Positions 15,185-24,386 are shown, numbered from the stretch's first letter. The stretch is DNA of 47,631 nt from Anaerolineales bacterium (GCA_016927115.1 JAFGNH010000050.1:1-47631); one strand, 5' to 3'. Numbers and translations are program-made. The notes: a model not told the origin generated them from the letters alone.

Positions 15185-16306
15185 ATGTTGTGTATGCTGC
15201 ATACTATTTTTTCCGGAACGACTCTGCCGTTCAGTCCTTTATCCTCACGAAAAACACGCGTGCTCTTCCTGCTGTTCACTCTGTGGACACTTCTTTCTGC
15301 GTGTGCTTCAACAACCGGGCAGGAGGATCAGTCGCCTACCCGATTGCCGCCTGCATGGACAGCAACACCCGGCTCCTCTGCTGTTATGGGACCACCGATC
15401 CCCGCAGAAGTTCCTACAGCCGCACCGGATTATATGGATCCCGGTCCTCCGGCGCGATCTGAAAACTTCGAACCCCCACCGGCAACCGCTGAAGCAGGCA
15501 ACGCCTGGAAGTCCGCAGTCGATGGCAAGACCATGCTGTATATTCCCGCTGGAGCCTCCTACCTGGGTGCACGGGATGATTATCGCCTGGCGGAGCCGGA
15601 TGAACGACCACAGAATCGTATCACCCTTGATGCATTCTGGATCGCCGATACAGAAGTGACGAATGCCGAATACGAAGCCTGTGTCGGAACGGGAGCTTGT
15701 TCCACACCGATTTACACCGGTTCAGCCACCCGGGAAGAGTACTTCGGAGAATCAGCCTATGCAGATTACCCTGTCCTGGGCGTCCGCTGGTACCAGGCCC
15801 GGGACTACTGCGCCTGGGTTGGCGGGAGCCTCCCCAGTGAAGGTCAATGGGAGAAGGCAGCCCGCAGCCATGACGGCCGTCGCTACCCATGGGAATGGGT
15901 CGGCAGTGTCTACAACGGCCGCCAGGAAATACGCCTTAACTACTGCGATGCGGAATGCACCCACCCATGGGCTGATAACAGCTATTCCGATGGTTATGCC
16001 GATACTGCCCCGGTCGGTTCTTATCCAGCCGGCGCCAGCCCCTATGGTGTACTCGATATGGCGGGAAATGTGTGGGAGTGGACCAATGACTGGTATGCCA
16101 ATGCAGCTTTCAAAGATATGGTTCTCGAAAATCCCACCGGCCCGGATTATGGTTTGGAAAAAGTGATCAAAGGCGGCTCATGGATGGATGGACTAAACGA
16201 TGATGTTCCGGTGCTGTTCCGCTCTTCCAACCGTGCTTTCCGGTCTCCGGTGGAGGCATACAACGACCTCGGCTTTCGCTGTGTACTTCCGGCAGGTGAA
16301 CCGTAG
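15185..16306 (+). CDS. Lipoprotein with a formylglycine-generating-enzyme-like (SUMF1) domain
   Basis: About 373 residues; the start is uncertain (ATG 15185 chosen, 15125 possible, neither with a ribosome-binding site). A hydrophobic stretch ends in LLSAC, so a lipoprotein is likely. After a Pro/Ala-rich linker comes a complete FGE-sulfatase domain (about residues 110-370): IPAGASYLGARDD, DAFWIADTEVTNAEY, SLPSEGQWEKAARSH, GVLDMAGNVWEWTNDWY, VIKGGSWMDG and a terminal GFRCVLP. The catalytic cysteine pair of true FGE is not seen (FRSSNRAF at that place), so a structural or ligand-binding role outside the cell is more likely than sulfatase activation. Confidence 0.85.
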   Translation: MLCMLHTIFSGTTLPFSPLSSRKTRVLFLLFTLWTLLSACASTTGQEDQSPTRLPPAWTATPGSSAVMGPPIPAEVPTAAPDYMDPGPPARSENFEPPPATAEAGNAWKSAVDGKTMLYIPAGASYLGARDDYRLAEPDERPQNRITLDAFWIADTEVTNAEYEACVGTGACSTPIYTGSATREEYFGESAYADYPVLGVRWYQARDYCAWVGGSLPSEGQWEKAARSHDGRRYPWEWVGSVYNGRQEIRLNYCDAECTHPWADNSYSDGYADTAPVGSYPAGASPYGVLDMAGNVWEWTNDWYANAAFKDMVLENPTGPDYGLEKVIKGGSWMDGLNDDVPVLFRSSNRAFRSPVEAYNDLGFRCVLPAGEP

Positions 16307-16656
16307 AGGCAAGTTCCACGGATTATGGGATAACACGGTCAATCATCATTACCAGACATTGGAAAACCATATCGTTCGCCGGTTAACTTGTCCGTTTCGT
16401 GACGCGATAATGAACGGATCCGTCGATAACGACCGGCCGCAGAGCTGTGCTGTGAGGGCGTGTTATATCAACCTGCTCCTGTCCAGAGAAAAATTTTCCT
16501 GGTCAGATCCTGCAAGGTAGAATTCCATTCAATGCGTATTGGCAGGTTTCAAGCACGATGGGATAACCCGCGTGATTAAGATAAATGGCTTTTGGGGAAA
16601 ATTGACCGTTTGCAGGCACACCTGCCTGTTGGAAAACGCGGCTGATGGGTACTCCT
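16307..16656. other. 350-base intergenic region between convergent genes
   Basis: No gene is supported. The only structure seen is a 6-bp hairpin CAGGCA/TGCCTG (16613-16628), about 30 bases after the nitrilase stop on the minus strand. It has no clear T-tract. Confidence 0.4.
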
Positions 16657-17487
16657 CTATTCACCGCGCGAACAGATTAATTCGTAGAGCTCCGGCCGGC
16701 GGTCCGTCACAAGATGCAGCTCATATTTCCCGGGATCCAGGATGAGGTCCTTGGTTTCACTCTGCTCCATATCGCAATCAGCGATCAGCAGTTCCTCACA
16801 TTCCTTTCCGCCCTCGGCCAATACTTCGCCGCGCACTCCACAGATCTGGCTGCGACCCAGGCTGGCCGTGCCGCGTTCATTGCCAACTCTGTTTGCAGCC
16901 GCTACGAATACCCGGTTTTCAGCCGCACGTGAAGCTACCATAAAGTCAGGATAGAACGAAGCTGCTTTCGGCCAGCTAGTAGGCAGCAGGATCGCCTCAG
17001 CACCCGCCAGCCCCATGATCCGGGCTGGTTCCGGGAAACGCAGGTCATAACAGATCAGCAGCCCGAATCTCCCCAGAGGTGTTTCAAACGGTGCCTCAAG
17101 CGCATTCCCTGGAGTAAGAAAACGATCCACACCCAGAGTCGGCAGGTGTGTTTTGCGATAAGAGCCGATCAATCCATCCGGCCCCAGGAAGGCCGCACTG
17201 TTGTACAAATGACCATCTGTCCCGCGTTCCAGCAAACCAACCACCACCAATAACCCTGTCCTGCGACACATTTCCACCAGATCTTCCGTGGCTGGGCCCG
17301 GGATCGTCTGAGCCAGTACTTCTGCTTCTGCGCGTGAAAGATCATACCCTGTCAACGAACATTCCGGAAAGACAAGTACCTGCACGTCCTTCTGTACAGC
17401 CCGTTGCATCCAGGCAGATATCTTCGCCAGGTTTTCCACCGGCTTCCCTATTGTTGTCTCGACCTGTGCTGCTCCAATTCGTACCAT
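16657..17487 (-). CDS. Carbon-nitrogen hydrolase (nitrilase superfamily)
   Basis: 276 residues from the ATG at 17487, which matches the family's N-terminus; an ATG at 17571 would add 28 unmatched residues. The Glu-Lys-Cys triad is visible: Glu42 in VFPECSLTGYDL, Lys112 in YRKTHLPTLGVDRF, and Cys146 in LLICYDLRFPEPAR. A second conserved Glu falls in the C-terminal region ASRAAENRVFV. Such enzymes cleave amides or nitriles (omega-amidase, carbamoylputrescine and related subfamilies); the substrate is not determinable. Likely cytosolic. It is divergent from the pheST T-box unit. Confidence 0.9.
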   Translation of the reverse strand: MVRIGAAQVETTIGKPVENLAKISAWMQRAVQKDVQVLVFPECSLTGYDLSRAEAEVLAQTIPGPATEDLVEMCRRTGLLVVVGLLERGTDGHLYNSAAFLGPDGLIGSYRKTHLPTLGVDRFLTPGNALEAPFETPLGRFGLLICYDLRFPEPARIMGLAGAEAILLPTSWPKAASFYPDFMVASRAAENRVFVAAANRVGNERGTASLGRSQICGVRGEVLAEGGKECEELLIADCDMEQSETKDLILDPGKYELHLVTDRRPELYELICSRGE

Positions 17488-17722
17488 GGCCTCTACCTTA
17501 TCTCCCGTTTTTTGGTCTTCCGGAGCCTGGTTCCCAACCATATCATCAACCTGTATTGTATTCCATTCCATGCGTGAACGAAGAGAGGATCAGCAAATTT
17601 TGAGTTAATAGCCGGGCTTGCCAATCAGGGTCAAACCGGTTGTTTACCCCTCACGCCCAATATGCCATACCTCCTCTAGCAACAATCAGCCGGGATTATT
17701 TTTTTTTTACCAGTGCGAATCG

Positions 17723-17750
17723 TTGACAGTGACAGAAATTAAGGCATAAT
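17723..17750 (+). promoter_or_regulatory. Promoter of the T-box-pheST operon
   Basis: TTGACA (17723-17728), 16-base spacer, CATAAT (17745-17750). The predicted start is near 17757, which gives a leader of about 350 bases before pheS. Confidence 0.8.
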
Positions 17751-17756
17751 AGTTTC

Positions 17757-18052
17757 AAATAAATCACAAACAGCGATGAAGAAGGAAAGTAGGCAGATCA
17801 ACATCGTCAGAGAGATCGGGGCGTGGCTGAAACCCCGATTCGAAAAACATCTGCTGAAGTTCCCTTCTGAGCTGCCCGGGGGAACGATGTGCAGACATGG
17901 TCTGTACAATCCAGTAGTTCGGGCCGGAGTCTCACCGTTAGCTGGAGAAGTTGATCGCAGAAATGCTGTCGGCGAATAAGTGGATCCAGTTTTGGATCAA
18001 GCAGGGTGGTACCGCGGAATAACTCCGTCCCTTCACAGGACGGTTTTTTTTT
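17757..18052 (+). ncRNA. T-box riboswitch, phenylalanine specific
   Basis: A leader RNA that senses uncharged tRNA. The invariant T-box AGGGTGGTACCGCG lies at 18003-18016; its TGGT pairs with the ACCA end of uncharged tRNA. A stem III hairpin (GATCCA...TGGATC) precedes it. The candidate specifier codon is TTC (Phe) at 17918-17920, followed by the ACCGTTA linker (17934-17940). When tRNA-Phe is uncharged, the antiterminator forms and pheST is expressed. The short frame that opens at 17776 is not a gene. Confidence 0.92.
18025..18052 (+). terminator. Regulated terminator of the T-box leader
   Basis: CCGTCC/GGACGG stem with a 7-base loop and nine T residues. The left arm can instead pair with the T-box sequence to form the antiterminator. 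Confidence 0.9.
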
Positions 18053-18105
18053 ATACAGCCTGAACACATGCGGATCCCGGGTTCCAATCCGCAAGGAGGA
18101 ATGGT

Positions 18106-19131
18106 ATGCAGCAAAAACTCAATCAATTGGAACAGCAGGCGCTGGCTGAACTGGAACAGGTCACCTCACAGGAAAACCTGCAGGCCTGGAAGGTTAAATA
18201 TCTGGGCCGTTCAGCAAAGCTGGCCGACATCACAAAGAACCTGAAAGATGTACCGCGTGAGGAACGTCCCCAGGTCGGACGCCGGGCGAATGAAGTTAAA
18301 CAAGCCCTGGAAGGGAGCTATCAGAAGCGGTTGGAAAACCTGCAGGATGCTGCCATGATACAGAACCTGGAAAAGGACCGCCTCGATGTCACTCTGCCCG
18401 GCCGCCCGGTCCAGCCGGGCCGGCTCCATCCGACAACCCGCACCCATCGCGAAATATACGCAATCTGGGCGGAGATGGGTTTCCAGATGTACCGTTCCCG
18501 CGAGGTGGAATCTGACGATTATAATTTCACCTACATGAACATGCCGCCCCACCACCCTGCGCGTGACATGTGGGACACGTTCTATACAAAGCAGGAAGGT
18601 GTGATCCTGCGAACCCACACGTCGCCCGGGCAGATGAGAGTGATGCGCGAGCGCGCACCCGAACCCATCCGGGTGATCGTTCCCGGCATGTGCTACCGCT
18701 ACGAACAGATCAGCGCCCGTTCAGAAATCCAGTTTAACCAGATCGAAGGATTGGCAGTTGGGGAAAAAATTACTTTCTCCGACCTGAAAGGGACATTAAA
18801 TTCCTTCGCCCGCCGATTCTTCCACCAGGGTGTGCGCACCCGCTTCCGCGCCAATCATTTCCCTTTCACAGAACCTTCTGCCGAAATGGACGTGGAGTGT
18901 TTTGTATGTGGCGGGGAGGGCTGTTCTGTATGTAAAGGAACCGGCTGGCTTGAAATCCTTGGCTGCGGAATGGTCCATCCAACCGTACTCAAGTACGGCG
19001 GCTACGACCCGGAAAAATACTCCGGCTTTGCCTTTGGTATGGGCCCGGAACGAATCACAATGCTCAAATACCGCATTCCGGATATCCGCTATTTCTGGGC
19101 GAACGATTTAAGGTTCCTGCAGCAGTTCTGA
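18106..19131 (+). CDS. pheS: Phenylalanine-tRNA ligase alpha subunit
   Basis: 341 residues. Catalytic class II synthetase subunit that charges tRNA-Phe as an alpha2-beta2 tetramer with PheT. It has an N-terminal coiled coil (residues 1-85), then the catalytic core. Motif 1 falls around HPTTRTHREIYAIWAEMGF, motif 2 around RVIVPGMCYRYEQISARSE, and motif 3 is GFAFGMGPERITMLKY. The segment CFVCGGEGCSVCKGTGW is usual in this family. AAGGAGG lies seven bases before the ATG. It is expressed under the T-box leader; pheT follows after 45 bases. Confidence 0.97.
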   Translation: MQQKLNQLEQQALAELEQVTSQENLQAWKVKYLGRSAKLADITKNLKDVPREERPQVGRRANEVKQALEGSYQKRLENLQDAAMIQNLEKDRLDVTLPGRPVQPGRLHPTTRTHREIYAIWAEMGFQMYRSREVESDDYNFTYMNMPPHHPARDMWDTFYTKQEGVILRTHTSPGQMRVMRERAPEPIRVIVPGMCYRYEQISARSEIQFNQIEGLAVGEKITFSDLKGTLNSFARRFFHQGVRTRFRANHFPFTEPSAEMDVECFVCGGEGCSVCKGTGWLEILGCGMVHPTVLKYGGYDPEKYSGFAFGMGPERITMLKYRIPDIRYFWANDLRFLQQF

Positions 19132-19176
19132 GCCGCCGCTTTTATCTGTAGATGCTAATTGAGGAAGGAAAAAACA

Positions 19177-21693
19177 ATGAAAGTACCTCTTTCCTGGTTG
19201 AAAGACTATGTAGAGATCAACACCCCGGTGGAAGAACTCATCCACCGGTTGACCCTTGCCGGCCTGGAAGTGGAAGAAGTCCACTACGTCGGCTATCCGC
19301 TGCCGGAGCATAGCGAGACCAAAGTCGGCGGACTTGCCTGGGATCCGGAAAAAATCGTGGTTGCCGAGGTTCTTGAAGTTCTGCCGCATCCCGACGCCGA
19401 CCGCCTTGTGCTGTGCCGAATAAACGACGGCCAGACGGAAGAGACAGCAGTCACCGGCGCACCCAACCTGTATGACTATAAAGGAAAAGGCCCTCTGGAG
19501 CAGCCGCTGAAAGTCGCCTACGCAAAAGAAGGTTCAGTGCTGTACGACGGCCATCAACCAGGCTGGGTGACGGCCACATTGAAGGCTACCAAGATCCGGG
19601 GGGTCCGATCCACCTCCATGGTATGTTCGGAGAAGGAACTCGGGATTTCCGAAGAGCATGAAGGGATTATGATCCTCGATCCCGATACACCTTTCGGGCC
19701 GCTGGTGAATGCCATAGGCGATATTGTTTTCGACATCGCCATCACCCCCAACATCGCCCGTAACGCAAATATCCTCGGTGTCGCCCGTGAAATTGCCGCT
19801 CTCACCGGTGAAACATTCAAACAGCCTGATTATAAAGTTCCCTGGGAGGGCGGATCTATTGAAGGCCGTGTGGGCCTTGAGATCAGAAATCCGGAACTCA
19901 ATCCGCGCTTCGTGCTGGGGCTGATCGAAGGCGTCACCATCAAACCCAGCCCGATTTGGCTGCAGCTGCGGCTGCGCATGGCCGGCATGCGCCCGATCAA
20001 CAACATCGTCGATGCCACCAACTACGCCATGCTTGAAATTGGTGAGCCGCTGCACGCTTTCGACTACGATATTCTCAAGCAGCGCGCAAAAGGAGGGATG
20101 CCGACAATCATCACACGACAGGCGAAACCCGGCGAAAAAATCACAACCCTTGATGATGTTGAACGCAATCTGGAAGAGTTCATGGTGCTGGTTACTGACA
20201 CTGCCGGCGCACTTTCCATCGCAGGTGTGATGGGAGGCGCTGAAAGTGAAGTAACTGAGAATACCAGGAACATCCTGCTCGAGGGCGCAAACTGGGATCT
20301 CATCAACATCCGCCGTTCAACCAGTACACTCAAGCTGGATTCAGAAGCCTCATACCGCTTCGCCCGCGGTGTTCACCCCTCCATGTCGGAACTCGGTGTG
20401 CGCCGCTGCCTGATCCTGATGCACCAGCTGGCCGGAGGTGTGATTGCCGAAGGGCTCATGGATAAGTATCCACTTCCACCAGAACCTTCCACTGTTACAA
20501 TCACCCCCACCGATGTACAGCGTAATCTCGGCATAGATCTCAGCCCGGAAGAGATAAGTGAGATCCTGTGCAAGCTCGAATTCAAAGTCGAGTCCAGCGG
20601 CAGCAGTCTGTCTGTCACTCCACCAGATTTCCGCCTCGACATCGGCGAAGGTATCATCGGTAAAGCGGACCTGATGGAAGAGATCGCCCGCATCTATGGC
20701 TATGACCGCATCCCGGAAACGATGATTGCCGATACCATTCCCCCCCAGGTTGGAAATCCTGCTTTCGAAAAAGAAGAAACCATTCGTGACACACTGGTCC
20801 GGCTCGGCCTGCAGGAAATCGTTACATACAGGCTGACCGCCCCCGAACGGGAGCAGAGAATCGAACTTAACACAGAGACAAACGCCTCAAACCCCTATAT
20901 CGAAATCGCCAATCCGATCTCAACGGATCGCTCCGTTATGCGCCGCAGCCTGCTGGCAAGCATGCTCGAAATCGTTGAGAAAAATGCCCGCACGCGTGAC
21001 CGCCTGGCTCTGTTTGAAATCAGCCCGGTTTTCCTCCCGCAGCCTGGGCAGGACCTGCCGGAGGAAAAGCAGAAGCTGGTTATCGCACTCAGCGGCAAAC
21101 GGTCTCAACCACACTGGCAGGCAGGGGACCCTGAATCTATGAATTTTTACGACCTCAAGGGAATCCTGGCAGACCTGTTTTCCAGCCTTCAGCGAGGCGA
21201 AGTTAAATACAGCCCGGCGCAGGCGGAACCATTCCACCCGGGTAAATGCGCTGAAATACGAATTCAGGAACAGATCGCCGGTGTGTTCGGTGAACTGCAC
21301 CCACAGATCGCCAAACGCTATGATTTTATTGCTCCGGTAGTGGCCGCGAACCTCGATCTGGAACTGCTCTTGAGCTTCTCTGACCGTTTTGACGTGGAGC
21401 CGGTGCCAGCGTATCCACCGGTCCTGGAAGACCTGGCTGTTGTTGTCGATGAAACCGTTCTGGCCGAGGATGTGGAAGCTGTCATTCGCAAGGCGGATAA
21501 AACGGTCATCGCAGACGTCCGTCTGTTCGACATGTACCGCGGCGACCAGATCGGAAGCGGGAAGAAAAGTCTGGCCTACTCCGTTGTCTACCAGGCACCC
21601 GACCGGACCCTGACAGACCAGGACGTCGGAAAGATACGCAGAAAGGTCATCCACCTGCTGGAGCGCGAGCTTCACGCAGAGCTTAGATCATAA
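19177..21693 (+). CDS. pheT: Phenylalanine-tRNA ligase beta subunit
   Basis: 838 residues from the ATG at 19177 (GAGGAAGGA upstream). Domains in order: N-terminal region MKVPLSWLKDYVEI; EMAP/tRNA-binding OB-fold with VLPHPDADRLVLCRIN (about residues 45-160); B3/B4 editing domain, which hydrolyses mischarged Tyr-tRNA-Phe (about 220-390); B5 domain (about 410-480); catalytic-like domain with LMEEIARIYGYDRIPET; and C-terminal FDX-ACB domain with YPPVLEDLAVVVDE and SLAYSVVYQAPDRTLTD, which contacts the anticodon side of tRNA. The length is normal for the family. A terminator follows. Confidence 0.97.
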   Translation: MKVPLSWLKDYVEINTPVEELIHRLTLAGLEVEEVHYVGYPLPEHSETKVGGLAWDPEKIVVAEVLEVLPHPDADRLVLCRINDGQTEETAVTGAPNLYDYKGKGPLEQPLKVAYAKEGSVLYDGHQPGWVTATLKATKIRGVRSTSMVCSEKELGISEEHEGIMILDPDTPFGPLVNAIGDIVFDIAITPNIARNANILGVAREIAALTGETFKQPDYKVPWEGGSIEGRVGLEIRNPELNPRFVLGLIEGVTIKPSPIWLQLRLRMAGMRPINNIVDATNYAMLEIGEPLHAFDYDILKQRAKGGMPTIITRQAKPGEKITTLDDVERNLEEFMVLVTDTAGALSIAGVMGGAESEVTENTRNILLEGANWDLINIRRSTSTLKLDSEASYRFARGVHPSMSELGVRRCLILMHQLAGGVIAEGLMDKYPLPPEPSTVTITPTDVQRNLGIDLSPEEISEILCKLEFKVESSGSSLSVTPPDFRLDIGEGIIGKADLMEEIARIYGYDRIPETMIADTIPPQVGNPAFEKEETIRDTLVRLGLQEIVTYRLTAPEREQRIELNTETNASNPYIEIANPISTDRSVMRRSLLASMLEIVEKNARTRDRLALFEISPVFLPQPGQDLPEEKQKLVIALSGKRSQPHWQAGDPESMNFYDLKGILADLFSSLQRGEVKYSPAQAEPFHPGKCAEIRIQEQIAGVFGELHPQIAKRYDFIAPVVAANLDLELLLSFSDRFDVEPVPAYPPVLEDLAVVVDETVLAEDVEAVIRKADKTVIADVRLFDMYRGDQIGSGKKSLAYSVVYQAPDRTLTDQDVGKIRRKVIHLLERELHAELRS

Positions 21694-21746
21694 AATCAGT
21701 TCCGGCGTTTTATTTTTGCTGCCCGAAGAACCACACTATCCGTTTA

Positions 21747-21782
21747 CAGAGGCTGTCCCAAAACGACAGTCTCTGTTTCTTA
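21747..21782 (+). terminator. Intrinsic terminator of the pheST operon
   Basis: 11-bp stem (21747-21757 with 21765-21775, one G-T pair), 7-base loop, then TTTCTT. Confidence 0.8.
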
Positions 21783-21976
21783 AAACCATCGGACTGTGTG
21801 TCCATAAGGCAGATCATTCAGCAGGAAACAGGAACGTCGTCAGACAGAACGCTGGTTCATACATCCCGGAGGATCCCCGCCGGGAACCTGCAACCCGACT
21901 GGGCTCATAATTGCGATTCCAGAGACGGAGAACAATACCCAAAACTTTCAGCCGGAAGGGGAGACTCTCCATCAAC

Positions 21977-22005
21977 TTTACATCAAACCGGATTGGTACT
22001 ATTGT
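21977..22005 (+). promoter_or_regulatory. Possible promoter of the URO-D family gene
   Basis: TTTACA, 17-base spacer, TATTGT. The -10 matches the consensus at four of six positions, about 40 bases before the chosen start codon. Confidence 0.4.
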
Positions 22006-22045
22006 TAACTCAGAAAAACAGATACATAACTTCAAGCATTTCCGG

Positions 22046-23236
22046 ATGAATAAAATGCCCGAGATAAAAGAAAATATCACACCCAGAGCCCGTGTAAATA
22101 CCGCCATCTCCCATAAACAGCCTGACAGAACCCCGGTAGACTTCCTGGCTGTTCCTGAAATCTGGCAGAAACTGACTGAAGGTCAGGATTCCGGCGTGAA
22201 TCCGGCCGGATCTCCCTGGTTCGACCGCTCCTGGGAGTCTCTGCTGAGGGACTTGCAGATCGACTGCCGGCTGGTTTCTTATGATCAATTCTGTGATCCC
22301 CCGGAATCCATTCTTCATCCCGGCGCATCCATCGATTGGTATGGTTCCCTGAGCCGCTCCACTCCAAACCGTATGTGGCGGCAGCGGACACCAGATGGCC
22401 ACCTCTTCGATATCTGGGGAAGACAATTCGGAGTCTTCCAACACCCTTCCGGAGCATTTGAAGAACTAACTGCCTATCCGCTGGGCTCTGCAGAGTCCCC
22501 CTCCGACGTGGATACCCACATCTGGCCCGAACCTGATTGGTGGAACTTTTCCGAAGTCCCCGAACTGATCAAACAGCTGGATGCCAGCGAAGAATACCAT
22601 CTTCGCTACCGTATCGGTTCTGTATTTGAGGTTGCCTGGCAGCTGCGCGGGCTGGATATCTTCTTGATGGATCTTGTTATCAACCCTGATATCGCAGCAC
22701 GCATTATGCACAAATTAACGGATATTTATGTTGAGATCACAGATCGGTTCCTCACTGCGGCAGGCGATCGAATCGACATGGTTTATTTTTATGATGATGT
22801 TGCAACCCAGAATTCGCTGATGATTTCAAAAGACATGTGGGCGAGGTGTATAAGGCCCCACCACGCACGCCTGATAGAAATCGCAAAAAAATACAACAAA
22901 CCCGTGATGTATCATAGTGATGGAGCCCTGTACCCCCTGCTTCCCGACCTGATTGAGTTGGGCATCAATATTATCAACCCGGTCCAGACAGATGCAAAGG
23001 ACATGGATCCTGTCAGGCTGAAGACAGAGTTCGGCAGCCGGCTTTCATTCCATGGGGGTATTGATATTGCCCACACCCTGCCCTCCGGGACACCAGCGGA
23101 TGTAAAGCATGAAGTTCAGACCCGCATCAACCAGCTGGGAGCAGATGGGGGGTATATCATGGCAAGCTGCCATCATATTCAGGCTAACACCCCCGCCGAA
23201 AATGTGAGGGCAATGTACGATCCTGCGATACGGTGA
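22046..23236 (+). CDS. Uroporphyrinogen decarboxylase (URO-D) family protein, probably methyltransferase-like
   Basis: 396 residues from the ATG at 22046; 22055 is also possible, and neither has a strong ribosome-binding site. The start ITPRARVNTAISHKQPDRTP is typical of the URO-D superfamily. The TIM-barrel C-terminal half shows VMYHSDGALYPLLPDLIELG, INPVQTDAKDMDPVRLK and FHGGIDIAHTLPSGTP, ending with MASCHHIQANTPAENV. It lacks the HemE N-terminal motif (PVWFMRQAGRY type), so it is not the heme-pathway enzyme. It resembles the MtaA/CmuA branch that handles methyl groups on corrinoids, but with HSDG in place of the usual zinc-binding H-x-C. No corrinoid protein gene is adjacent. Confidence 0.85.
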   Translation: MNKMPEIKENITPRARVNTAISHKQPDRTPVDFLAVPEIWQKLTEGQDSGVNPAGSPWFDRSWESLLRDLQIDCRLVSYDQFCDPPESILHPGASIDWYGSLSRSTPNRMWRQRTPDGHLFDIWGRQFGVFQHPSGAFEELTAYPLGSAESPSDVDTHIWPEPDWWNFSEVPELIKQLDASEEYHLRYRIGSVFEVAWQLRGLDIFLMDLVINPDIAARIMHKLTDIYVEITDRFLTAAGDRIDMVYFYDDVATQNSLMISKDMWARCIRPHHARLIEIAKKYNKPVMYHSDGALYPLLPDLIELGINIINPVQTDAKDMDPVRLKTEFGSRLSFHGGIDIAHTLPSGTPADVKHEVQTRINQLGADGGYIMASCHHIQANTPAENVRAMYDPAIR

Positions 23237-23299
23237 AACGCAACCGGCCGATCTGTGTACACCAGCAGGTGTGCATCATATACGGAGGTGTACCCCTGC

Positions 23300-23920
23300 C
23301 TATCCGTCTCCGCTTTCCTGTTCCATCACCTTTTCCGCCTGCAGAAGAAGCTGGGATACCATCGCTGCCAGAACCATCAGGAAATCAAGATCACCTTCAG
23401 TAAATACCCGGTCTGAGGTTTTATTGATAGCCTCGATCACACCCAGGCGACGTTCACCATCCAATAAAGGCACGCAGGTCATCGTCCTGGTCTGAAAACC
23501 GATCTCCTGATCGACCGCAGGTGAAAAATCGGGGTCCAGGCGCACATCCGGCACCACGCGCGGCGTGCCGTGTTCCAGTACCCAACCAGCTATTCCTTCT
23601 CCCTGTGCCAGGCGGTAGCCCTGCAGGCGCTCGCTGGCCTCACCCTGCACTACCGCAAAAACGAGATCTTCAGAATCTTCATCCAGCAGAAGGAGGGACC
23701 CGTCCCGTGCACCCACAGCATACAAAGAGGAAGACAGAACGTTGGCCAGGAAACCAACCACATCCGTGTCTGAATCCAGCATCCTTCCAAGCTGCTGCAG
23801 CTGGAACAGGTTGTGTATATAATCCTTGACCAGTGTCAGCTCTTCCCGGAGCAGCCATGATTCATCCCGCAGCCGCACTACCTCGGCCTGCAACGCCCGT
23901 ATCGGAGATCTTGAGTCCAT
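23300..23920 (-). CDS. GAF domain protein
   Basis: 206 residues. A coiled-coil N-terminus (about 1-35) leads into a single GAF domain (about 38-195), with DGSLLLLDEDSEDLVFAVV, RLAQGEGIAGWVLEHGTPRVVPDV and CVPLLDGERRLGVIEAINK. GAF domains bind small molecules or act as dimerisation modules. There is no output domain, so it probably works with a partner, or as a stand-alone sensor. AGGAGGG precedes the ATG. Convergent with the URO-D gene, 63 bases apart. Confidence 0.88.
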   Translation of the reverse strand: MDSRSPIRALQAEVVRLRDESWLLREELTLVKDYIHNLFQLQQLGRMLDSDTDVVGFLANVLSSSLYAVGARDGSLLLLDEDSEDLVFAVVQGEASERLQGYRLAQGEGIAGWVLEHGTPRVVPDVRLDPDFSPAVDQEIGFQTRTMTCVPLLDGERRLGVIEAINKTSDRVFTEGDLDFLMVLAAMVSQLLLQAEKVMEQESGDG

Positions 23921-24044
23921 AGGCGTCCCTCCTGACTTGATGCTTCCATATTAGCATGACTTTACTACCTTTGCCTCCTGCGCAAAACACCGCACCGGTG
24001 CTGACAGCCTAAAACCTGCGAAGAACACCTCAGTCTCTCTTAAG

Positions 24045-24078
24045 ACAGAAGAGGCTGGCAATTACCAGCCTCTTCTGT
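24045..24078. terminator. Intrinsic terminator of the cold-shock gene
   Basis: Perfect 14-bp stem (24045-24058 with 24065-24078) around a 6-base loop, 25 bases after the csp stop on the minus strand. T-rich sequence occurs on the plus side (GTTTCTCTC); the minus-side tail is weaker. Confidence 0.7.
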
Positions 24079-24102
24079 TTCTCTCGCAGATATGTTCAAG
24101 GA

Positions 24103-24315
24103 TCAGTTCAGCTGTACGACATCCGCTGCCTGAATCCCCTTCGGGCCGGAGACAATGTTAAATTCCACCACCTTGCCCGGTGTCAATGTGTAGTCTTCCT
24201 CTGCTGAAAGAGCACTCTGGTGGACGAAGATATCATCTCCCTCCCCCAGACTTAGAAAGCCGTATCCACGAATCTCGTTGTACCACAACACTTTGCCTTT
24301 TACCTTCTCACTCAT
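24103..24315 (-). CDS. Cold-shock domain protein
   Basis: 70 residues forming a single cold-shock domain, an OB-fold that binds single-stranded RNA and DNA and melts RNA structure. Both RNP motifs are present in slightly variant form: GYGFLSL for the usual KGFGFI, and DDIFVHQSAL. The N-terminus KGKVLWYNEIRGYGF replaces the usual VKWFN. GGAGG lies upstream of the ATG. Divergent from the deoxyribosyltransferase-like gene, with a short inverted repeat between them. Confidence 0.95.
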   Translation of the reverse strand: MSEKVKGKVLWYNEIRGYGFLSLGEGDDIFVHQSALSAEEDYTLTPGKVVEFNIVSGPKGIQAADVVQLN

Positions 24316-24386
24316 CCCGCATATACCTCCTCATTATTGCCTTCAGCAACCGCTCTGGTTATGATTTGATTAGTCTGAAACCTTCC

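Larger units (their letters stand above)
21694..22045. other. 352-base intergenic region between pheT and the URO-D gene
   Basis: It contains the pheST terminator (21747-21782) and a candidate promoter for the next gene (21977-22005). No gene is supported. Confidence 0.45.

Noticed and set aside
17776..17979. Short frame in the pheS leader
   Set aside because: It lies within the T-box stem I region; the sequence is explained by RNA structure.
21911..22045. N-terminal extension of the URO-D protein
   Set aside because: The extra 45 residues have no family match and include the region of the likely promoter.
23255..23293. GTACACC/GGTGTAC inverted repeat between the URO-D and GAF genes
   Set aside because: The 7-bp arms are 24 bases apart and lack a T-tract; too weak for a terminator call.
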